From Sphingomonas sp. 8AM (GTDB taxonomy: Bacteria; Pseudomonadota; Alphaproteobacteria; Sphingomonadales; Sphingomonadaceae), in NCBI RefSeq assembly GCF_902506455.1, contig NZ_LR733844.1, positions 2,621,302 through 2,685,301 of the forward strand: a DNA stretch of 64,000 nucleotides, in the 5' to 3' direction. The notes under the pieces were generated by a model. That model did no database searches. It was not told where the DNA came from and was given only the letters and a program-made list of their open reading frames with translations. Below are positions 56,908 to 64,000 of the stretch, one piece after another (within the stretch, counting starts at the first letter, position 1; each line of letters begins with the position of its first letter). A program made the translations under genes and the position numbers.

Positions 56908-56911
<4 letters not shown>
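55181..56911 (+). CDS. dctB: DctB-like sensor histidine kinase
   Basis: A 576-residue two-transmembrane sensor kinase of the DctB group. An N-terminal helix (LLVPLAVIAAATLFYLAVAP) is followed by a periplasmic PDC/Cache-type sensor domain (with ALGNVSGRPGLFLSRRI), then a second helix near residues 285-310 (FALVLLLLAALLAW). The HisKA motif AGLAHEINQPVATIRTL has His370; the N box is NLLNNAVDAV and the G box includes PDGLGLGLGIA. It would autophosphorylate on sensing a C4-dicarboxylate or related acid. Its stop overlaps dctD by 4 nt. An in-frame ATG at 55190 is an alternative start. Confidence 0.9.
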
Positions 56912-58236
<1,325 letters not shown>

Positions 58237-58241
58237 AGCGT

Positions 58242-59186
58242 ATGTTATTCCGTTTCCTGGCCATTCTGCTGGCGCTCGTCGCGCTGCCGGCCGCCGCCGC
58301 GCCGAGTCTGCTCGAGGTGGACCAACGGCTGGCGGCGATCGCGTGGCGGCTGACCACCGCCAACGCGCCCTTGTGCCGCGAGCAGCAACCGGTGATCGGC
58401 GCGACGCTCCACGCCGCCGACCAATATCCGACCGAGTTGCGCAGCGCCTTCGCCGCACCGGTCGCGGTCGAGCTGGTCGTGCCGGGCGCACCCGCCGCGC
58501 AGGCCGGAATACTCGCCAACGACGGCGTCACTGCAATCGACGCGCAACCGCTCCCGCCCGCGACCACCGGCGCGGCGATGACCAGCGCGACTCGCGACGC
58601 GGCGCAGGCGCGGATCGCGGCGTTGCCGGTCGCCGCGCCGATCGCGCTAACGCTGCGCCGCGACGGGGCGGTGCGACAGGTGACGGTGCAGCCTCGCGCC
58701 GGCTGTCGCGTCGAATTCGAGGTGCTGACCGGCGGCAAGCTCGGCGCTTCGTCGGACGGCCACGTCGTGCAGGTCGGCGGCGCGTTGTTCGAGCGCTTCG
58801 GCGACGATCAGATCGCGGTCGTCGTCGCGCACGAACTGGCGCACGCGATCCTCCGCCACCGCGTGCGGCTGGAGGCGGCCGGGGTCAAATGGGGGCTGCT
58901 CTCTGAATTCGGCCGCAACGCGCGGCTGTTCCGCCAGACCGAGACCGAGGCCGATCTGCTCGGCGCCTATTTGCTCCGCAACGCCGGCTGGGACCCGCAG
59001 CTCGCGGTACGCTTCTGGCGCGAATATGGCAGCAAGATCGACGGCGGCATGTTCCACAGCCGCACCCACCCCTCGGCGAAGGATCGTGCGGCCGCGATCG
59101 AGCGCGAGCTGGCGACGATGCCGGCCGATGCGGCGGTGCCGTACCAGCCGCCGCTGTTGGCCAGGCGGGATGAGAACCTGCAGTAA
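58242..59186 (+). CDS. M48-family metallopeptidase with PDZ-like segment
   Basis: A 314-residue zinc peptidase with signal peptide (MLFRFLAILLALVALPAAAA). A PDZ-like region (about 75-150, with APAAQAGILANDGVTAID) precedes the catalytic HELAH (197-201), and ETEADLLGAYLLRNAGW supplies the downstream Glu ligand. This is the M48 domain pattern of periplasmic proteases such as those in BepA/LoiP type proteins, but with PDZ first; substrates are unknown. The ATG at 58242 is 5 bp after the dctD stop, so it is likely read through from the dctBD operon. Confidence 0.88.
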   Translation: MLFRFLAILLALVALPAAAAPSLLEVDQRLAAIAWRLTTANAPLCREQQPVIGATLHAADQYPTELRSAFAAPVAVELVVPGAPAAQAGILANDGVTAIDAQPLPPATTGAAMTSATRDAAQARIAALPVAAPIALTLRRDGAVRQVTVQPRAGCRVEFEVLTGGKLGASSDGHVVQVGGALFERFGDDQIAVVVAHELAHAILRHRVRLEAAGVKWGLLSEFGRNARLFRQTETEADLLGAYLLRNAGWDPQLAVRFWREYGSKIDGGMFHSRTHPSAKDRAAAIERELATMPADAAVPYQPPLLARRDENLQ

Positions 59187-59192
59187 CGAACC

Positions 59193-59279
59193 CGTCATCC
59201 CGGGCTTGACCCGGGATCCCGCTTCTTCGTCCTCAACCCGCGACCAAAAGCAGGACCCCGGATCAAGTCCGGGGTGACG
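59193..59279. repeat. Palindromic repeat, family B (complete copy)
   Basis: Arms CGTCATCCCGGGCTTGACCC and GGATCAAGTCCGGGGTGACG, with an inner CGCTTC..GCAGG region partly decayed, just after the M48 stop codon. Confidence 0.85.
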
Positions 59280-59289
59280 AACCTAGACC

Positions 59290-59366
59290 CGTCATTGCGA
59301 GCGTAGCGAAGCAATCCAGTGCCGGACCACGACGCCCTGAATTGCTTCGCTACGCTCGCAACGACG
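59290..59366. repeat. Palindromic repeat, family A (complete copy)
   Basis: Arms CGTCATTGCGAGCGTAGCGA and TCGCTACGCTCGCAACGACG, 10 bp after the family B copy. Confidence 0.85.
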
Positions 59367-59385
59367 GCATTGGGTCCGGCAACAC

Positions 59386-59526
59386 TCACGCCGCCGCATG
59401 CAACCTGAGCCGGTCGCAGATCTCGACCGACGCGTCGGTCCACTCGCGCATCAACGCCTTGCTGTGCGCCGGCCCGGGCGTGAAGCGCAGCCGCTCGGCA
59501 CCACGCGGTACGGTGGGACAGTTGAT
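59386..59526 (-). pseudogene. Decayed duplicate of the hemA 3' end
   Basis: The minus strand here encodes a 46-residue C-terminal fragment of 5-aminolevulinate synthase ([18 protein letters not shown]..., ending RLHAAA), which matches the hemA end at 59833-59970 at 37 of 46 residues, with the same stop codon and no frameshift. It has no start, no PLP domain and no upstream coding sequence; beyond 59527 the sequence is unrelated and soon meets a family B fragment. It is a partial duplication, not a gene. Confidence 0.9.
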
Positions 59527-59624
59527 CGTCCAAACACCGCGAGCCCACCTGATCAAGTCCGGGGAAGCGGAGAATCTGGAACGTCGCGACGCGCGCTGGA
59601 GCGGCCGGGCATCGAAAGAACAGT

Positions 59625-59774
59625 ATTTCACGCGGAGGCGCGGAGGACGCAGAGCTGCATCGCTCGATACCGCCTGAACATCATCTCGATCGGTGAGTGG
59701 ATCGGACGCCGGATGCCGCAATCGCAACACCTCCGCGCCCTCTGCGCCCTCTGCGCCTCCGCGCGCGAAACCCT
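59625..59774. repeat. Inverted repeat, family E
   Basis: Arms TTCACGCGGAGGCGCGGAGG and, reversed, CCTCTGCGCCTCCGCGCGCG separated by about 75 bp. Related arms occur at 63815-63945. The arms carry TCTGCGCCC-type short tandem repeats. Confidence 0.7.
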
Positions 59775-59832
59775 TCTTCTCTAAACTCTCACGAACGAAC
59801 GAACCGACCGACCGTCAGCCAGACCGCAACCC

Positions 59833-61077
59833 TCACGCCGCCGCGCGCAGCTCCAGCCGGTCCCAGATCTCGACCAAAGCATCGACCAGCTCGCGCATCA
59901 TTGCCTCGCTATGCGCCGGCCCCGGCGTGAAGCGCAGCCGCTCCGCGCCGCGCGGCACGGTCGGATAATTGATCGGCTGCACGTACACGCCATATTCGGC
60001 GAGCAGGATGTCGCTGATCTTCTTGGCCTTCACCGGGTCGCCGACCATCACCGGCACGATATGCGTCTCGCCTGCCATCACCGGCAGCCCGGCGTCGCGC
60101 AGCATCGCCTTCAGCGTCGCCGCCGCCGCCTGCTGCCCGTCGCGCTCGGCGCTCGACTGCTTCAGGTGCCGCACGCTCGCCAGCACGCCCGCGACCAGCA
60201 CCGGCGACAGCGAGGTCGTGAAGATGAACCCGGGCGCATAGGAGCGGATCACGTCGACGATCGTGCGATCGGCCGCGATATACCCGCCCATCACCCCGAA
60301 CGCCTTGCCCAGCGTCCCCTCGATGATCGTCAGCCGGTGCGCGACGCCATCACGCTCCGAAATCCCGCCGCCGCGCGCGCCGTACATGCCGACCGCATGG
60401 ACCTCGTCGAGATAGGTCAGAGCGTTATACTTGTCGGCCAGGTCGCAGATCGCCGCGATCGGCGCGACGTCGCCTTCCATCGAATAGACGCTCTCGAAGG
60501 CGATCAGCTTCGGCGCCGCGGCGTCGTCGGCTGCGAGCAATTCCTCGAGATGCGCGATGTCATTGTGCCGGAACACGCGCTTCTCGCACCCCGAATTGCG
60601 GATCCCCGCGATCATCGAGGCGTGATTCATCTCGTCCGAATAGATGATGCAGCCCGGCAGCACCTTGGCGAGCGTCGACAGCGTCGCCTCGTTCGAGACA
60701 TAGCCCGAGGTGAACAGCAACGCCGCCTGCTTGCCGTGCAGATCGGCCAGCTCACCTTCGAGGTCGACGTGATAATGCGTGTTGCCGCCGATGTTGCGCG
60801 TGCCGCCCGAGCCTGCGCCGACGTCGTGGAGCGCCTCCTCCATCGCCGCGATCACCTTCGGGTGCTGGCCCATCGCGAGATAGTCGTTCGAGCACCAGAC
60901 CGTAATCGGCTTCGGCCCGTTATGCCCCGCAAAGCACCGCGCGTTCGGGAACATGCCCTTGTTACGCAGGATGTCGATGAACACGCGATACCGGCCTTCG
61001 GCATGAAGCCGGTCGATCGCCTGGGTGAACACACGCGAATAATCGACGCCGCGCGCTTCGATGCTCTCCGTCTTCAT
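59833..61077 (-). CDS. hemA: 5-aminolevulinate synthase
   Basis: A 414-residue ALA synthase, the alphaproteobacterial Shemin-pathway enzyme condensing glycine and succinyl-CoA to 5-aminolevulinate for haem. The PLP lysine is in [13 protein letters not shown] (about Lys258), with [12 protein letters not shown] and the substrate region [13 protein letters not shown]; the C-terminus is [19 protein letters not shown]. The open frame extends upstream toward murI, but the ATG at 61077 ([17 protein letters not shown]) is the family start. A decayed copy of its 3' end lies downstream. Confidence 0.97.
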   Translation of the reverse strand: MKTESIEARGVDYSRVFTQAIDRLHAEGRYRVFIDILRNKGMFPNARCFAGHNGPKPITVWCSNDYLAMGQHPKVIAAMEEALHDVGAGSGGTRNIGGNTHYHVDLEGELADLHGKQAALLFTSGYVSNEATLSTLAKVLPGCIIYSDEMNHASMIAGIRNSGCEKRVFRHNDIAHLEELLAADDAAAPKLIAFESVYSMEGDVAPIAAICDLADKYNALTYLDEVHAVGMYGARGGGISERDGVAHRLTIIEGTLGKAFGVMGGYIAADRTIVDVIRSYAPGFIFTTSLSPVLVAGVLASVRHLKQSSAERDGQQAAAATLKAMLRDAGLPVMAGETHIVPVMVGDPVKAKKISDILLAEYGVYVQPINYPTVPRGAERLRFTPGPAHSEAMMRELVDALVEIWDRLELRAAA

Positions 61078-61180
61078 GGCGCCCGCGATTACTCCCTCCA
61101 ACCGGCATTGGCCAGCGCAGAACCGCACTCTCACTAATCGAAAAGGGTGGACAAATTGCCCTACCCCCACACTTTCGCGC

Positions 61181-61966
61181 CTATAGCGCCTCGACCCGCG
61201 CGAAGCCGAGCGCCGCCGCCAGCCGCCGCTCGGCCTCACCCAGCCGCGTGAACACCAGCACATCCTCCGCCTGCTCCGGCCATGCCTGCCCGCCGGTCAG
61301 ATGCACGATCCGCCGCGCGATCCCCGGTCCGCCGTCGACGAACCGCACCCCCGCCGGTGCGACTGCCGCCATCTCCGCCTCCAGCAGCGGGAAGTGGGTG
61401 CAGGCATTGACGATCACGTCGATCGCCGCCCCGCCCGGCTGCGCCAACAGCCCGTCCAGCTCGCGCGCCAGCGCCGCCGGATCGGGTGGCGTCCCCGCCA
61501 GCTTCGCCTCCGCGATCTCCACCAGCGCCGCCGAGCCATAGCGCAGCACCGTGCAATCGCTCGCGAACCGCGCCGCCAGATCGTCGACATAGGGCTGACG
61601 CACCGTCGCCGCGGTCCCCAGCACGCCGATCACCCGCGACCGGCTCATCGCCGCCGCCGGCTTGATCGCGGGCACGGTACCGACCACCCCGACGTCGAGC
61701 GCGGCGCGCACCGCCGCCAGCGCGATCGTCGACGCGGTGTTGCACGCGATCACCACCAGCCGCGGCCGATAGCGCTCGACCAGCCGCCCCAGCAGCGCCG
61801 GCACCCGCGCCGCGATCTCCGCCTCGCTCCGCGTGCCGTAGGGGAAGCCGGCCGAATCGGCGGCGTAGACGATCGGCGCGCGCGGCAGCAGCGCGCGCGT
61901 CGGCGCGACCACCGACAATCCGCCGACGCCGGAATCGAAGAACAGGATCGGTGCCGATTCAATCAC
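61181..61966 (-). CDS. murI: Glutamate racemase
   Basis: MurI makes D-glutamate for peptidoglycan. The 261-residue protein has the paired catalytic cysteines Cys75 (VIACNTAST) and Cys189 ([10 protein letters not shown]), Asp11 in the family start [11 protein letters not shown], and [17 protein letters not shown]. It is on the minus strand, 103 bp upstream of hemA, and diverges from plsY with 57 bp between. Confidence 0.96.
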   Translation of the reverse strand: MIESAPILFFDSGVGGLSVVAPTRALLPRAPIVYAADSAGFPYGTRSEAEIAARVPALLGRLVERYRPRLVVIACNTASTIALAAVRAALDVGVVGTVPAIKPAAAMSRSRVIGVLGTAATVRQPYVDDLAARFASDCTVLRYGSAALVEIAEAKLAGTPPDPAALARELDGLLAQPGGAAIDVIVNACTHFPLLEAEMAAVAPAGVRFVDGGPGIARRIVHLTGGQAWPEQAEDVLVFTRLGEAERRLAAALGFARVEAL

Positions 61967-62023
61967 AGCGCTACCTAGTCCGGATCGATTCGCCAGGGCA
62001 ACGCTGCCGGTGGCGTACCCGAA

Positions 62024-62704
62024 ATGTTTCGGCTAAAGCTCGCGGTCGAGGGGGACTGGACACTGCCGACCGAGATCATCTGGATACCGCCGGCCGCAGC
62101 CTTGCTGATCGGCTATCTGCTTGGCGCGATCCCGTTCGGAATCGTGCTGACGCGGATGACGGGCGCGGGCGACCTGCGGCAGATCGGGTCAGGCAATATC
62201 GGTGCCACCAACGTGCTGCGCACCGGTCGCAAGGGGCTGGCGGCGGCGACGTTGCTGCTCGACCTTGCCAAGGGCCTGTGCGCAGTGCTGCTGATCGGGT
62301 GGCTGTGGCCGGGCGAACAGCCGCTCGCGGCGGCGGGCGCACTGATCGGCCATTGCTATCCGGTCTGGCTCCGCTTCCGCGGTGGCAAGGGCGTCGCGAC
62401 GCTGATGGGCGTCGCGCTCGGGCTCGGCTGGCCGCTCGGGCTGGTGTTCGCGACCCTGTGGCTCGGGCTGCTGGCCGCGACGCGCGTCTCGTCGCTCGCC
62501 GGGATGGCGGCGGCGATCAGCACCCCGGTCACCGCCGCGATCCTCGGCGACTTCGATCTGGTGCCCTTGCTGCTCGCGCTGGCGGCGATCGTGCTGTGGA
62601 AGCATCGCGCCAATATCGCGCGGCTGGTCGACGGCACCGAGCCGCGCATCGGCGGCGACAAGGGTGCAACGGCGGAGGTGGCGGGCGAGGACGCCGGTGG
62701 ATGA
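62024..62704 (+). CDS. plsY: Glycerol-3-phosphate acyltransferase PlsY
   Basis: PlsY is the integral-membrane acyltransferase that uses acyl-phosphate to acylate glycerol-3-phosphate, the first step of phospholipid synthesis. The 226-residue protein has the motifs GYLLGAIPFG, SGNIGATNVLRTGRK and GHCYPVWLRFRGGKGVAT, and about five membrane helices. The start is unusually long (MFRLKLAVEGDWTLPTEIIW before the first helix), but no nearer Met exists. Its stop overlaps the dprA start. Confidence 0.95.
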   Translation: MFRLKLAVEGDWTLPTEIIWIPPAAALLIGYLLGAIPFGIVLTRMTGAGDLRQIGSGNIGATNVLRTGRKGLAAATLLLDLAKGLCAVLLIGWLWPGEQPLAAAGALIGHCYPVWLRFRGGKGVATLMGVALGLGWPLGLVFATLWLGLLAATRVSSLAGMAAAISTPVTAAILGDFDLVPLLLALAAIVLWKHRANIARLVDGTEPRIGGDKGATAEVAGEDAGG

Positions 62705-63773
62705 CACGACCGCACGGCTGCGGTTGATCCGCACGCCGTCGATCGGGCCGGTCAGCTACCGACAATTGCTGGCGCGATTCGGCAGCGCGGCGGCGGCGCT
62801 CGACGCGCTCCCCGATCTGGCACGACGCGGCGGGGGCCGTGTCCCCGCGCCCCCGCCGGTCGCGGCGGTCGAGCGCGAGCGACAGCTTGTCGCGCAACTC
62901 GGCGCGCGACTGCTGTTCCTCGGCGACCCCGAATACCCTGCGCTGCTCGCCGAGATCGACAACGCCCCGGCGGTGCTCACCGTGCGCGGCGACCTGTCGC
63001 TGGTGCGGCGCACCCCGGTGGCGCTGGTCGGTGCACGCAACGCCTCGGCCGCGGCGTGCCGCTTCGCGCGCGGACTGGCGCAGGACCTCGCCGCCGACGG
63101 CGCAAGCGTCGTCTCCGGGCTGGCGCGCGGGATCGACACCGCCGCGCACGAGGGGGCAGGCACAGCGACGATTGCAGTGATCGCGGGCGGGATCGACATC
63201 GCCTACCCGCCCGAGAACGAAGCGCTTCAGGAGCGGATCGCGACGCAGGCGCTGCTGATCGCCGAAATGCCGCCGGGCACCGAGCCGCGCGCGCGCCACT
63301 TCCCGCACCGCAACCGCATCATCGCCGGGCTGACGCTCGGCACCGTCGTGGTCGAGGCCGCGCCGCAATCGGGATCGCTCATCACCGCGCGACTGGCGGG
63401 CGAGCAGGGGCGCGAGGTGATGGCGGTGCCCGGCCATCCCTCCGATCCGCGCGCGCAGGGCTGCAACGCCTTGATTCGCGACGGCGCGACGCTGATCCAG
63501 AACGCTGCGGACGTGCTAGAACAGCTCCGCCCGATCGACGCTCGTGCCGCCGTACGCACCCCGGCGAGTGGCTGGGGCGCCCCGCCCCCCGAGGACGCCA
63601 GCGATGCGGAGCGCGCACGCATCGACATGCTGCTCGGCCCGGTGCCGGTCGCGGTCGACGAACTGGTGCGCCAGTCCGGCTGCGCCCCGGCGGTGGTGCA
63701 GATGGTGCTGCTGGAACTCGAACTCGCCGGCCGCCTTGAACGCCACGCCGGTGGCCGGGTGAGCCTTTGCTGA
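62697..63773 (+). CDS. dprA: DNA processing protein DprA
   Basis: DprA loads RecA onto incoming single-stranded DNA during natural transformation and protects it. The 358-residue protein has the Rossmann-like core with LVGARNASAAA, SGLARGIDTAAHEGAG, IIAGLTLGTVVVEAAPQSGSLITARLAGEQGREVMAVPG-type segments and a C-terminal winged-helix-like region (VDELVRQSGCAP). The start is a GTG at 62697, overlapping the plsY stop by 8 nt; no ATG is well placed. The plsY-dprA order (often followed by topA) is common; topA lies outside the window. Confidence 0.93.
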   Translation: MDDTTARLRLIRTPSIGPVSYRQLLARFGSAAAALDALPDLARRGGGRVPAPPPVAAVERERQLVAQLGARLLFLGDPEYPALLAEIDNAPAVLTVRGDLSLVRRTPVALVGARNASAAACRFARGLAQDLAADGASVVSGLARGIDTAAHEGAGTATIAVIAGGIDIAYPPENEALQERIATQALLIAEMPPGTEPRARHFPHRNRIIAGLTLGTVVVEAAPQSGSLITARLAGEQGREVMAVPGHPSDPRAQGCNALIRDGATLIQNAADVLEQLRPIDARAAVRTPASGWGAPPPEDASDAERARIDMLLGPVPVAVDELVRQSGCAPAVVQMVLLELELAGRLERHAGGRVSLC

Positions 63774-64000
63774 GCGACAATCCTGCGCGGCGCAGCAGGT
63801 CGCATGGGAGATTGGTTCACGCAGAGGCGCGTAGACGCGGAGGAGCCCCGTGCGCAGCAGCGCACCCTCTTATCAACCTGGCTGTGATGGAAGGCCGCTT
63901 TTGCGGCCGACGCAACACCTCCGCGTCTCCGCGCCTCCGCGTGAACCCCTTCTTCGCTCGACACTGCCCGGCGGCTTCGCCTCCACCCACCCGCTGCCCC
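63774..64000. other. Right-end intergenic region with family E repeat
   Basis: About 227 bp at the window edge with no gene seen. It holds a family E repeat at 63815-63945. Confidence 0.6.
63815..63945. repeat. Inverted repeat, family E
   Basis: Arms TTCACGCAGAGGCGCGTAGA and CGTCTCCGCGCCTCCGCGTG in opposite sense, separated by about 70 bp, with GACGCGGAGG continuing the left arm. It shares its arms with the repeat at 59625-59774. Confidence 0.75.

Larger units (their letters stand above)
59187..59832. other. Repeat-rich intergenic region with a decayed gene copy
   Basis: This 646-bp convergent gap contains, in order, a complete family B copy, a complete family A copy, a decayed copy of the hemA 3' end (59386-59526), a family B arm fragment at about 59551-59564 (GATCAAGTCCGGGG), and a family E repeat (59625-59774). 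No functional gene is apparent. Confidence 0.75.

Noticed and set aside
59386..59730. A small gene containing the hemA-like C-terminus
   Set aside because: The upstream part of the frame runs through repeat and unrelated DNA, there is no start with a Shine-Dalgarno and no PLP domain. It is a duplicated fragment.

Overview
The window is GC-rich DNA from an alphaproteobacterium, most likely a Sphingomonas-type sphingomonad. The evidence is the gene set (GapR/DUF2312, DUF1192, DUF1244, ALAS-type HemA, a Cys-less L36, a MucR-type regulator, a long TonB-dependent receptor, a DctBD/alginate-export-type porin locus) and the dense sprinkling of palindromic intergenic repeats. I see no rRNA, tRNA, CRISPR array, phage module or complete insertion sequence. 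Most of it reads as ordinary chromosome.

Layout. 1-7.6 kb: a TonB-dependent receptor, glnD, an exported hypothetical protein and a PaiB-like protein. 7.6-18 kb: mutS, a small antitoxin-like gene, ogt, the malic enzyme/PTA fusion maeB, a membrane protein, then yebC and ruvC with a DUF559 nuclease-like gene wedged between them inside a pair of 38-bp inverted repeats, DUF1003 and a HerA-like ATPase. 18-25.9 kb: PilZ protein, gapR, DUF1244, pyk, small genes, HAD hydrolase and rpmJ, a DUF4136 lipoprotein coupled to an M14 carboxypeptidase, and two lineage-type hypothetical genes. 26.4-37.2 kb: acnA with a clear terminator, a PhnA-like protein, an APC permease, CoA-binding, MpaB-family and MucR genes, a coupled amidohydrolase pair, a quinone oxidoreductase and DUF1192. 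37.4-43.5 kb: clpA, a membrane diguanylate cyclase and an acyl-CoA ligase. 43.6-48.1 kb: the full ybgC-tolQRAB-pal envelope operon. 48.3-51.9 kb: an overlapping operon of M3 oligopeptidase, a one-domain asparaginase and a cysteine-synthase-like enzyme. 52.1-58.2 kb: an MHS organic-acid transporter and outer-membrane porin, divergent from a DctB/DctD pair. 58.2-64 kb: an M48 protease, hemA with a decayed copy of its own 3' end beside it, murI, plsY and dprA.

How the genes work together. Central metabolism is represented by pyk, maeB, acnA and the nitrogen sensor glnD. The Tol-Pal set maintains the envelope. The porin, MHS permease and DctBD look like one outer-to-inner-membrane uptake route for a dicarboxylate or similar acid with its own sensor pair. 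Genome maintenance is covered by mutS, ogt, ruvC and dprA.

The most unusual points are the DUF559 gene bracketed by inverted repeats inside the yebC-ruvC pair, a DctD whose AAA+ domain lacks the sigma-54-contacting GAFTGA loop, the duplicated hemA tail, and the filling of seven of nine convergent gene gaps by palindromic repeats.
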